Assembly: GCF_012224145.1 (NCBI RefSeq)
Contig: NZ_CP041030.1
Span: 744,001-808,000 of the forward strand
From: Francisella sp. LA112445
GTDB taxonomy: Bacteria; Pseudomonadota; Gammaproteobacteria; Francisellales; Francisellaceae
Length of the DNA: 64,000 nucleotides
Direction: 5' to 3'
The notes under the pieces were generated by a model, which had not been told where the DNA came from, searched no databases, and saw only the letters and a list, made by a program, of their open reading frames with translations. Position numbers and translations under genes: made by a program. This document shows, piece by piece, positions 17,621 to 25,824 of this stretch. Each line of letters begins with the position of its first letter. Position 1 is the first letter of the stretch.

Positions 17621-18598
17621 ATGAAGGAAGTGCGGTGGGGAATTATCGGTTGTGGTAAAGTGACTGAAGTTAAAAGCGGACCAGCTTTTTATAAAGTTAA
17701 AGGCTCTAAGCTAGTAGCTGTTATGAGAAGAGATATTGAATTAGCTAAAGATTATGCAAAAAGACATAATGTACCGAAATATTATGATAATGCTGATGAT
17801 TTGATTAATGATGCTGATGTTAATGCTATCTATATCGCGACACCACCGTCCTCTCACAAAGAATATACTATAAAAGCAGCAAACGCTGGTAAAGCTGTGT
17901 ATGTCGAAAAGCCAATGGCAATGAACTATCAAGAATGCTTAGAGATGATAGCTGCTTGTAAAGAGAACAATGTGCCATTATATGTGGCGTATTATAAAAG
18001 GTCATTACCAAGGTATCAAAAGATAAGATCATTAATACATGATGAGAAAGTAATAGGTAATCCACGTTTTGTAAATTCTGTACTTTATGATCCTTTTGAA
18101 AAAAGATACCAAGATCCAGAAAACTTACCATGGCATGTTATCAAAGAGATTTCTGGAGGTGGTTTATTTATGGACGTTGGTTGTCATACCTTAGATATTT
18201 TAGATTATCTTTTAGGTAAGATAGTTGATGTAGAGTCACAGGTGACAAATCAAATTAATAAGTATCCAGTCGAAGATAGTGTTGCTATTAGCTTTTCTTT
18301 TGAAAATGGTGTCGTAGGGACAGGTATTTGGAATTTTAGTAGTTATACTAATTATGACAATATAGAAATCGTTGGAGATAAAGGTAAGATTAGTTTTTCC
18401 ATGTTCGGAGAAGGACCTATAAAAATTGAGACAGAATCTCAAACACAAAGTATTTCTTTAAAACATCCAAAAAATGTTTCTATCGATATGGTTGAAGATG
18501 TTGTTAATTCAATTTTAGATAATAAAAACCATACTCTATCATCAGCAGAAATCTCAGCAAGAACAAATAAGTTAATTGACAAGGTTTATGCTGGTTAA
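17621..18598 (+). CDS. Gfo/Idh/MocA family oxidoreductase
   Basis: 325-residue NAD(P)-dependent sugar or inositol dehydrogenase-type enzyme. Rossmann motif GIIGCGKV at the N-terminus, the conserved EKPMAMNYQE (Lys of the catalytic site) and GGGLFMDVGCHTLDIL (Asp and His of the active site). Start ATG 17621 is chosen because AAGGAG lies 10 nt upstream and the upstream ORF extension overlaps the PhyH gene. It completes a three-gene import-and-oxidation cluster. Likely substrates are inositols, 1,5-anhydrofructose or related sugars; none can be picked from sequence. Confidence 0.85.
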   Translation: MKEVRWGIIGCGKVTEVKSGPAFYKVKGSKLVAVMRRDIELAKDYAKRHNVPKYYDNADDLINDADVNAIYIATPPSSHKEYTIKAANAGKAVYVEKPMAMNYQECLEMIAACKENNVPLYVAYYKRSLPRYQKIRSLIHDEKVIGNPRFVNSVLYDPFEKRYQDPENLPWHVIKEISGGGLFMDVGCHTLDILDYLLGKIVDVESQVTNQINKYPVEDSVAISFSFENGVVGTGIWNFSSYTNYDNIEIVGDKGKISFSMFGEGPIKIETESQTQSISLKHPKNVSIDMVEDVVNSILDNKNHTLSSAEISARTNKLIDKVYAG

Positions 18599-18775
18599 CT
18601 GGTTCATTTAAACTATCAAAAATTAAAATACTATTTTTGGTCTATATTTAATATTTCTACACTAGCGTATAGCATATAATTAGATGATTAATATCTTGCT
18701 TATTCTTTTTAGATGCTTAGTAAGAGAGTAGTTATTTTAATTAAAGAATTTAACAAATAGAGGAGGTTTATTCCT

Positions 18776-19507
18776 ATGAGAAAGATTTTAGCAGGTTTGC
18801 TATTGGGCATGTTTATTGTCGTTGGCTGTTTTGCAAGTGATTCTATTAATCAAGATCAGCTAACAAATGCTATACAAAAAAGATTATACGAGCAAACAGG
18901 AGATAAAAAAGTATCTCAGGAGTTGACTAAGTTTATTATGTCTGATGTATTAACATGGAAAGCTAAGAGTATTGATATATCAAAAGCTAACTCAATATTA
19001 GCTTTCTCTTTTGGTAATGCATATGCTAAAAATGGTAATCAAAAACCAGGAAAAATGAATTATGAATTAGCTGATTTAGTCATCAGTATTTATAATAAAA
19101 CACATCTTCCAGTATATGCTCAGTGGGAAATAGCTCAAGCAATCGGTAATAGAATACCACAAAAAGATTTACATACTATTTATCCAAAAGTTGATAGTCA
19201 AGGTAATTTAGTATACCTAGATACCAAAGGCGTTGCTAAAGAAGCAATAAAAGAAGTAAAAGGAGTAAATAATCTTGGTACAGCTGTAGTAATTGCTTTT
19301 AAAGAGCATGAATTAAGAGCGGTAAGAACATCCCAAGCTTTGGGTATAAAAGCATTTGCTCCAAAAGGTTATAAATTACCAGATACTTATGATAAATATT
19401 CAGGCCAACCATGGACTCGTGATAAGTTAACATTTATGCTTTATGAGATTAGAACTAGAGCAAATATATATAGAGAAAATTTAAATGGTATGATTAGTAA
19501 GAAATAA
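18776..19507 (+). CDS. Predicted lipoprotein of unknown function, 243 aa
   Basis: The signal peptide ends IVVGC (Cys18), a good lipobox, so lipidation is likely; signal peptidase I cleavage near residue 20 is possible. The mature protein is helix-rich and neutral to basic with no recognised domain. A central stretch, VYAQWEIAQAIGNRIP, and a C-terminal KLTFMLYEIRTRANIY look well ordered. An AGAGGAGG ribosome binding site precedes the ATG. Transcribed alone after a 177-bp spacer, convergent with the cupin remnant. Confidence 0.65.
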   Translation: MRKILAGLLLGMFIVVGCFASDSINQDQLTNAIQKRLYEQTGDKKVSQELTKFIMSDVLTWKAKSIDISKANSILAFSFGNAYAKNGNQKPGKMNYELADLVISIYNKTHLPVYAQWEIAQAIGNRIPQKDLHTIYPKVDSQGNLVYLDTKGVAKEAIKEVKGVNNLGTAVVIAFKEHELRAVRTSQALGIKAFAPKGYKLPDTYDKYSGQPWTRDKLTFMLYEIRTRANIYRENLNGMISKK

Positions 19508-19513
19508 CTAATT

Positions 19514-19747
19514 TTAAAGAAGTTTTATTTCTCCACACCAACAGCATAGTATATTACAACCATCGGGACCAGAGGTTACAGAATGCTCTGATTCAATAGG
19601 ATTGATAAAGAAATCTCCAGCCTTAAAACTTCCTCTTTCATCAGTCATTGATCCTTTTATGACATATACCCATTCTATATCAGGGTGGATATGTTTACTC
19701 AACTTAGCAGAAGGATCTAAACGAATAAAATCTATGCGGTCGTAGAC
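19514..19747 (-). pseudogene. 5'-truncated cupin gene
   Basis: An open frame of about 78 codons encodes the C-terminal part of a small ChrR-like cupin: DRIDFIRLDPSAKLSKHIHP, then EWVYVIKGSMTDE, KAGDFFINP and EHSV, giving the HxH...E and later H metal-ligand pattern. No start codon is found at the expected place: upstream, homology stops at about 19747 where an IS200/IS605-like hairpin begins. TTG 19702 is the first possible start and would lose part of the barrel. Probably inactive. Confidence 0.7.
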
Positions 19748-19995
19748 AAAGCACCACGGGTTTACCCGTGGGTATCTATTTGAAAATTTCTATCTTCATC
19801 TCTAGCTAGGAGTCTCTTTGAAACTCCCTTTTTAAAGTTTTCTAGCTCTTTAATATCATTTATATTAATCTTCATTTTATTTAATTCTTTAATAAGATAT
19901 TTAAAGTATAGATAAGTTATAGGATAGTATCCATAGTTAATATATGCTATAGAAAAACATAAATGGTTATCTTTTAATAAGATATTACTATCTGC
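19748..19995 (-). mobile_element. Possible IS200/IS605-type element remnant
   Basis: About 250 bp between the permease stop and the cupin remnant. On the minus strand it holds a 77-codon open stretch with no homology I recognise, ending in a TAA inside a GC-rich perfect hairpin (CCACGGG-TTTA-CCCGTGG on the plus strand, 19754-19771). Subterminal GC-rich hairpins are typical of IS200/IS605 ends, and the cupin gene is cut right beside it. The open stretch is in frame with the permease, directly after its stop. No TnpA or TnpB motif is visible, so this is a remnant at most. Confidence 0.4.
19754..19771. repeat. GC-rich terminal hairpin
   Basis: CCACGGG, loop TTTA, CCCGTGG: a 7-bp perfect stem with five to six GC pairs, striking in DNA this AT-rich. 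It has no U-run on either strand, so it is not an ordinary terminator. It marks the break in the cupin gene. Confidence 0.7.
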
Positions 19996-21300
19996 TTAGA
20001 AAATACTCATTGATTCACACATCATTAAAAAACAACAAAAACAGATTGCTAAAGTAATTATATTAAAATTATATTTCTTTGTGGCTAAAGATATTACTAA
20101 CCAGCTTAGCATTCCCCATATGATGCCTTGAGAAATAGACAAAGTTAGTGGCATTAGTACAATAGTTAAAAATGCTGGTATAGTCTGAGAAAGATCATCC
20201 CACTCTATAAATCTAACAGAAGAAAGCATATGGCTACCAATAATAACTAATGCTGGAGCAACAACAAACATAGGTACCATTTCTACAACAGGTGATAAGA
20301 ATAAAAATGGTAAAAATAATACTCCTACAGTTATTGCGACTAGGCCGCTTTTACCACCTATAGAAATCCCAACCGCAGACTCAACGTATACAGAAGATGG
20401 GGATGTACCAAATAATCCAGAAAATAAAGATGAAAAAGAATCTACAAGTAAAGACTCTCTCATTCTAATAGGATTACCATCTTCATCTAGAGTATTAGCT
20501 ACACTAGCTAAGCCTACAATAGTTCCAGTACTATCAAAGATATTTATAAATAAAAAGGAAAAGATTGCTGGTATAGTCGCTATCTTTAAACTCCCAAGCC
20601 AATCTATAGAGAAAAATAGAGAAAAGTCAGGCATAGAAAAGAAGTGTTTAGGAATCTCCATAACAGTTTCTGTACCTATAACTCTACCAAAAGGTAAGGA
20701 TAACAAGCATCCAACAAATATCATAATAAGCATTGCTGTTTTAACTTTTCTACACGTTAGGATAATTAGTAAAAATAGACAAATTATGAAAATTCCTGTA
20801 TGAACAGAGATTGGTGCTATCTCTAAGAGAGAAGACGGTGATTTTTCAATAAACCCAGCATTGTAAAAGCCAACTAAAGCAACAAAAACACCAATACCTG
20901 CACCTATACCATTTTTTACGCCAACAGGGATTGCATCTAAGATTTTAGCTCGGACATTAAAGATTGCTAACAGTGCAAAGATTACTCCAGACCAAAAAAC
21001 TGTTCCTAAAGCTGTTTGCCAAGGGATATGCCAAATATCAACAATAGTGTATGCAAAAAAGACATTCATACCCATTGCTGGGGCTACTGCATATGGATTT
21101 TTAGCATACAATCCCATAGCGATTGAAGATAAAGCAGAAATCATGACTGTACTAGTTACTATAGCATTAGCAGGCATACCTGTTTGACTTAAGATTTTTG
21201 TATTAACGATGATAATATAAATCATTGTTAAGAAGGTTGATAGTCCTGCAATTAGTTCTACTTTGTATGATGTAAATTCGTTACCAAAGAGTTTATTCAT
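19996..21300 (-). CDS. NCS2 family purine permease (AzgA-like)
   Basis: 434-residue inner-membrane transporter, probably proton-coupled uptake of hypoxanthine, guanine or adenine. It starts FGNEFTSYKVELIAGLSTF with TMIYIIIVN, and has the family segments AMGMNVFFAYTIV and FDSTGTIVGLASVA; LFGTSPSSVYVESAVGISIGG is the conserved TM10 region. 12-14 hydrophobic segments. The C-terminus falls at the edge of the possible IS remnant, but length is normal. A 13-bp direct repeat spans the start codon. No strong Shine-Dalgarno. Confidence 0.88.
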   Translation of the reverse strand: MNKLFGNEFTSYKVELIAGLSTFLTMIYIIIVNTKILSQTGMPANAIVTSTVMISALSSIAMGLYAKNPYAVAPAMGMNVFFAYTIVDIWHIPWQTALGTVFWSGVIFALLAIFNVRAKILDAIPVGVKNGIGAGIGVFVALVGFYNAGFIEKSPSSLLEIAPISVHTGIFIICLFLLIILTCRKVKTAMLIMIFVGCLLSLPFGRVIGTETVMEIPKHFFSMPDFSLFFSIDWLGSLKIATIPAIFSFLFINIFDSTGTIVGLASVANTLDEDGNPIRMRESLLVDSFSSLFSGLFGTSPSSVYVESAVGISIGGKSGLVAITVGVLFLPFLFLSPVVEMVPMFVVAPALVIIGSHMLSSVRFIEWDDLSQTIPAFLTIVLMPLTLSISQGIIWGMLSWLVISLATKKYNFNIITLAICFCCFLMMCESMSIF

Positions 21301-21313
21301 AAAGAGTTTATTC
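21286..21313. repeat. 13-bp tandem direct repeat across the permease start
   Basis: AAAGAGTTTATTC occurs at 21286-21298 and again at 21301-21313, period 15. On the coding strand this duplicates the first codons: an upstream ATG GAA TAA mini-frame, then the true ATG AAT AAA CTC TTT. It looks like a small replication-slip duplication. Confidence 0.6.
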
Positions 21314-21355
21314 CATTAAAATTTTAATAATATTCGAGTTGAGAGTTAGATTGTA

Positions 21356-22111
21356 CTATTTATCAAATTTCGGTGTAAGGGCAGATGTCCTTTTATGATG
21401 GCTGCGATTATGCCAAAAGCTTATCCTTTCTAAAGCTTGTTCAGAGACTTCTTTACCATCTAAGAAATTATCAATTTCAGAATATGTAACTCCCATTTCA
21501 TCTTCATCAGTTTGACCTTGCCATAATCCAGCAGAAGGAGCTTTATCTAAAATGTTTTGAGGAACTTCTAGATATTTACCAAGCTCAAAAACTTGAGATT
21601 TTTTGAGGTTAACTAATGGAAGAATATCTGCTGCACCATCACCAAATTTTGTAAAGTATCCCATATACCATTCACAAGCGTTATCTGTACCAATAACAAT
21701 GCGATTATTTTGCTGGGCATAAGCATATAAATACATCATTCTAAAACGTGCTTGAGCATTACCTTTAATTACATGCTGACGATTGTTATCAGAATTTGTA
21801 AAAGCTTGTGTAGAGTCTAAAAATGTTTCATAAACAGGTTGAATAGGAACTATATGATGAGGAATATTTAATTTATTTATAAGCGCTATGGCATCATGCA
21901 TATCTTGGTCTTGATTATTTTTTGAGGGCATTATTAGTGCTGTTACAGGAAGGTCTGTTTTGGCAGCTAATGAAGCAGCTACTGCTGAATCTATACCACC
22001 ACTTATACCGATTACAAAACCTTCAGCAGGGTAGTTTAGGCAACTTTCTTTTAGCCATTTTGTAATTTTCTTTGAATAATCACTTACTTCGAAATTCTTC
22101 ACAATATTCAT
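21356..22111 (-). CDS. nadE: NadE-type amidotransferase, probable NMN synthetase
   Basis: ATP- and ammonia-dependent enzyme of the NAD synthetase family, 251 residues. The P-loop is GISGGIDSAVAASLAAK; TDNACEWYMGYFTKFGDGAAD and DKAPSAGLWQGQTDEDEMG are family motifs. It closely resembles the F. tularensis NadE homologue that was shown to amidate nicotinate mononucleotide to NMN rather than NaAD to NAD; Tyr27 (LNYPAEG) sits in the position I recall as linked to this specificity. It is 14 bp downstream of nicotinate phosphoribosyltransferase, which would supply NaMN. No glutaminase domain. Confidence 0.9.
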   Translation of the reverse strand: MNIVKNFEVSDYSKKITKWLKESCLNYPAEGFVIGISGGIDSAVAASLAAKTDLPVTALIMPSKNNQDQDMHDAIALINKLNIPHHIVPIQPVYETFLDSTQAFTNSDNNRQHVIKGNAQARFRMMYLYAYAQQNNRIVIGTDNACEWYMGYFTKFGDGAADILPLVNLKKSQVFELGKYLEVPQNILDKAPSAGLWQGQTDEDEMGVTYSEIDNFLDGKEVSEQALERISFWHNRSHHKRTSALTPKFDK

Positions 22112-22125
22112 TTCATATCCTTTAT

Positions 22126-23217
22126 TTAATTTACTAAATTTAATCTATCCGAGTCAATTTTCTTTCTACCTACTTTAGCTTGAGGATTATTATTTAGCTC
22201 AACACAGTCACCTGTAAAGCCAATGTTTATTTTTAATAAAGTGCTTCCAATACCAAATATATCTACAGGTGTATTTTCGTCATTAAATTTTTTTACTTTA
22301 TTATAGTCAAAGTTTCCTGATGCAATAATTTTGACATGTTGGAACCCTTCGGCATCAAAAGACTTTCGTAAAGCTTTTATAAGCTCTGGGTTTACACCAC
22401 TATAATCACAGTTTTTTAGTAGCAGAGGATTATTTAAGAAATATTTGTCAGTTATATTTGGGGATGTATCGACTCTAACAGCAAATAGTTTATTGGTAAA
22501 TTTTCTTGCTACAGCAAGCGAATCAGTAATAACATCATTATTATAGTCAACTAAAGCAATAAGTGGTTCTTCAGGAAATGTATCAATATATGCTTGGCAA
22601 GCATTTATAAGACTTCCACCAAAGCTTTGTATTAGTGCATGAGGCATAGTTCCTATACCTAGTTGACCAGTCCATGCGCCCATAGCATCTGTAGCAACTT
22701 TCGTGATTCCTCCAATATTCGCAGCATAGCCATCTCCAGGTTGAGTCAGATAAATATCTTCACGGTCTCCCATAAATATTATTTCTTGATCTTTTTTTAG
22801 TAGTTCTGTGTATCTATATGCATTTGTGGCTATACTTGTTCTTCTTGCTAAGATACCGTCAATTATTCCTTCAAGAAATCCAAAATTTTTATACTTTCCC
22901 TTTATTGTTAGTACTGGTTCAAATGCAGAGATTTCATCACCATCATTAAGAGCTTTTATCTCTAAGTCATCATAATTTAGAGCAAATTTTTTAATCAAAG
23001 CTAGTGATTCATCAATACCACAGAGTACAACTTTATCATGGCGTTGGAAAAACTGCATTAAAACAAGATCTTTAGAGTTTTCTAGTATTTTTTGGGTTTT
23101 TATAAAGTATTTTGCTGAGTAAAAACCTGTTGATATATGACTATCAAATTGAAATGTCTTATTTGTAAGTCTAGCTATTCTACCAGCTTTTTTAAGTGTA
23201 AATTCACAATCTGTCAT
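22126..23217 (-). CDS. Nicotinate phosphoribosyltransferase
   Basis: Forms nicotinate mononucleotide from nicotinate and PRPP. 363 residues, shorter than E. coli PncB and closer to the compact archaeal-type enzymes. Seen: FDSHISTGFYSAKYF near the N-terminus, a central GILARRTSIATNAYR, and a C-terminal phosphate-binding part with IIASGNFDYNKVKKF and VDIFGIGSTL. It lies 14 bp upstream of the NMN-synthetase-type nadE, which would use its product. Identity is firm at the family level. Confidence 0.88.
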   Translation of the reverse strand: MTDCEFTLKKAGRIARLTNKTFQFDSHISTGFYSAKYFIKTQKILENSKDLVLMQFFQRHDKVVLCGIDESLALIKKFALNYDDLEIKALNDGDEISAFEPVLTIKGKYKNFGFLEGIIDGILARRTSIATNAYRYTELLKKDQEIIFMGDREDIYLTQPGDGYAANIGGITKVATDAMGAWTGQLGIGTMPHALIQSFGGSLINACQAYIDTFPEEPLIALVDYNNDVITDSLAVARKFTNKLFAVRVDTSPNITDKYFLNNPLLLKNCDYSGVNPELIKALRKSFDAEGFQHVKIIASGNFDYNKVKKFNDENTPVDIFGIGSTLLKINIGFTGDCVELNNNPQAKVGRKKIDSDRLNLVN

Positions 23218-23293
23218 TGGAATTATAATTAGATTTCATATTATAGAATTTATTATATCACTATTTGAATATAACCATTTATAAGATGTTGTT

Positions 23294-24769
23294 TTATTTA
23301 GAGAAAGCAGGGTTATCCATATGAGGTTTGTCATAGTTATCAACATTATATCCAGCACCTAGAGATTGATATAGATTTGAAACGCTAATTAATGATTTTA
23401 ATTTAGCTTGATTAGCCTGCATTTGCTGATTAAGAACATTTAGATAAATTCCAAGATATTGAGCCTTGCTAATTGCACCTAACTGATATTTTCTTCTAAG
23501 GATTTGTTCTTGCTTTCTAGTTGATTCTAGTGACAACATTTGTTTGTTATAGTTTTTCGTATCAGCAGCTCTTTGTGATAAGTTATTATCAACGTCCTCA
23601 AATGCTTTTTGTAAAGTATTAATATAATCGTAATATGCCTGATAGAATTGAGATTTAGCTTTATCACTATCTGCTAAAATACTTAGGTTAAATATCGGTA
23701 CAGCTGCAACAGCTTCAGCAGCCCATGCCCATGCATTGAAAGTAGCAAGCTGTCCAAGAGCTAAAGTAGCGTTACCAAATGTTCCAGTAAGATCAATACT
23801 TGGGAAGAATTGTGATCTTGCTAGACCAATATTAGCATTAGCAATTTTTAACTTATATTCTGCAATAGCTATATCAGGACGATTTTCTAAAACTTGTGAA
23901 GGTAAATTTACAGGATTCTTGATGTTAGCATTAATTTGATCAAGAGTTCTTGTTGTATTAATTTGCCCTGGATTTCTACCTGTTAAAATTTTAAGAGTGT
24001 TATTAAAATGAGTAATATCATTTTGTATTGTAGCAACTTTTCCTTTTTGAGCTTCTAACTGTTGTTTGATTAACTCAGGTACTAAAGGAGAACTTGCACC
24101 AAGTTGATGTTGACGCTCAGCATAGTAGTATAACTTTTGCATCTTATCAACAAGTTGCTTCTGTAGTATTAACTGTTCTTTTGCTGTTATTAAAGAGAAG
24201 TATGCTCCTGTAACTTGAGTGATAATTGTCAAACGAGTTGCATTTAAAACATCTCTTTGAGATTTTTCACTAAATCTAGCTATTTTACCCAATTGGAATT
24301 CTCTAACAATGTTTATTGTGTAACTTGGAATTACACCAGCAAGAGATCCCCCAAATAAAGATGAGCTTGGTGGATTTACATTTGGGACACTTACACTGGA
24401 ATTAGTATCAAATGTTTGGGCAATAAAGCCTCCACCACCAACACTCGCTGTAGGTAACCAACCATAGTCAGCTTTATTAATCTCAGCTTGAGCTTGTAAA
24501 ACATTACCAATGCTAACTTGAATCTTATTATTATCTTTTAATGCGGTTGTAACAAGGTTGTTTAATGTTGGATCATCATACTTGCGCCACCAGGCGATCT
24601 GTGTTAAGTCCCAGTTTTTACTTATTTCACCAGCAGCTTTACTTTGGCTATTCCAAAGAGCAGGGGCTTTTACTTTTGGCTTTTCATATTTTGGGTTGAA
24701 AAAGCTACAGCTAGAAGTTATTAGTATAGTAGCAACTAGGGCTGTACGAAATATATTTTTTTTAATCAT
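23294..24769 (-). CDS. silC: NodT-family outer-membrane efflux lipoprotein (SilC-type)
   Basis: TolC-like outer-membrane channel, 491 residues, with a lipobox ITSSC (about Cys21). The mature N-terminus PKYEKPKVKAPALW and TQIAWWRKYDDPTLNNLV are diagnostic for the NodT/OprM group. VLENRPDIAIAEYKLKIANA marks the second outer membrane efflux repeat. It is the third gene of an emrB-emrA-silC operon (10 bp after emrA) and would complete a tripartite pump. The silC symbol follows usage for the Francisella gene next to emrA1, from memory. Confidence 0.88.
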   Translation of the reverse strand: MIKKNIFRTALVATILITSSCSFFNPKYEKPKVKAPALWNSQSKAAGEISKNWDLTQIAWWRKYDDPTLNNLVTTALKDNNKIQVSIGNVLQAQAEINKADYGWLPTASVGGGGFIAQTFDTNSSVSVPNVNPPSSSLFGGSLAGVIPSYTINIVREFQLGKIARFSEKSQRDVLNATRLTIITQVTGAYFSLITAKEQLILQKQLVDKMQKLYYYAERQHQLGASSPLVPELIKQQLEAQKGKVATIQNDITHFNNTLKILTGRNPGQINTTRTLDQINANIKNPVNLPSQVLENRPDIAIAEYKLKIANANIGLARSQFFPSIDLTGTFGNATLALGQLATFNAWAWAAEAVAAVPIFNLSILADSDKAKSQFYQAYYDYINTLQKAFEDVDNNLSQRAADTKNYNKQMLSLESTRKQEQILRRKYQLGAISKAQYLGIYLNVLNQQMQANQAKLKSLISVSNLYQSLGAGYNVDNYDKPHMDNPAFSK

Positions 24770-24779
24770 ATTTGTCTGC

Positions 24780-25802
24780 CTATAATGTATCTATTTTTAC
24801 AGTTGCACTTGCACCAACTCTAAGTGGGAAGCTAGGATCATTTTTAATCGCAATTTTTACTGGGAAGCGTTGTGTAACTTTTACCCAGTTTCCTGTCGCA
24901 TTCTCTGGAGGAAGTAGTGAAAATACTGATCCAGTTGCATAACTAATACTATCAACCTTACCTTGATAAGAATGATTATACATATCTAGCTCAACTTCAA
25001 CCTCTTGTCCTGGCTTGATTCTATTTAGGTCTGTTTCTTTAAAGTTAGCATCAATCCACCATTTTTGATTATCAATAAAACCAAATAATGATTGCCCTGG
25101 TGAAACAAGCTGTCCCTTATATAACTTCATATTTGAAACATAGCCATCATCAGGAGCTCTAAGAGTAGTGTAGCCAAGATTTAAATTAGCATTATCATAA
25201 TTAGCCTTAGCAGCACCAACTTGAGCTTTTGCTATTTCTACTTGTATTAATGCTTGTTTTAAAGATGATGCAGCTTGATCTTTTGCTTTTTCAGCTTGAA
25301 TTTTTTGATCAATATATTTTTGAGCATCTTGTAATGATCCAGCATCTTCTTTATATAGCTTAACATATCTATTTGCCATCTTTTCAGCGGTATCTAAAGA
25401 AGCTTTTGCTTTAACTAAGTTAGATTTTGCAAAGCCAACTTGTTCTTGAGCTACAAATAGTTGGCCTTTCGCTTGGATAACTTTTGAGTTAGCTTGAGAT
25501 ACTTGTAGCTGATAATCATTTGGATCAATCTGGACTAGTTTATCTCCTTTATGTACAAATTGGTTATTTTGCACATATACTTTCTCAATATACCCGCCAA
25601 CTTTAGGTGATATTCTAATAACATCAGCACTTACATAAGCATTATCTGTGCTTGGGAAAATTTTATTATACTTATAGTATCCATATATGCCTAGTGCTAC
25701 TAAAACTATAACTATACAGCCGATAATTATTTTTTTAGGAGAAAACTTAGATTCTTTCTTTGTGTTTTCTACTTGGTTTTGTTGTAAATTTTCTTCTGAC
25801 AT
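24780..25802 (-). CDS. emrA: EmrA-type membrane fusion protein
   Basis: Periplasmic adaptor of an MFS multidrug efflux pump, 340 residues. A short cytoplasmic N-terminus, one membrane helix (about 27-46), then the biotinyl-lipoyl-like domain STDNAYVSADVIRISPKVGG, a long alpha-helical coiled coil rich in Ala, Gln and Lys (about 85-205), and a beta-barrel ending LRVGASATVKIDTL. It joins EmrB in the inner membrane to the NodT-type channel. In Francisella the emrA1 homologue is linked to oxidant resistance and virulence. 22 bp after emrB. Confidence 0.94.
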   Translation of the reverse strand: MSEENLQQNQVENTKKESKFSPKKIIIGCIVIVLVALGIYGYYKYNKIFPSTDNAYVSADVIRISPKVGGYIEKVYVQNNQFVHKGDKLVQIDPNDYQLQVSQANSKVIQAKGQLFVAQEQVGFAKSNLVKAKASLDTAEKMANRYVKLYKEDAGSLQDAQKYIDQKIQAEKAKDQAASSLKQALIQVEIAKAQVGAAKANYDNANLNLGYTTLRAPDDGYVSNMKLYKGQLVSPGQSLFGFIDNQKWWIDANFKETDLNRIKPGQEVEVELDMYNHSYQGKVDSISYATGSVFSLLPPENATGNWVKVTQRFPVKIAIKNDPSFPLRVGASATVKIDTL

Positions 25803-25824
25803 TCTAATTAATCCTATAATAATT

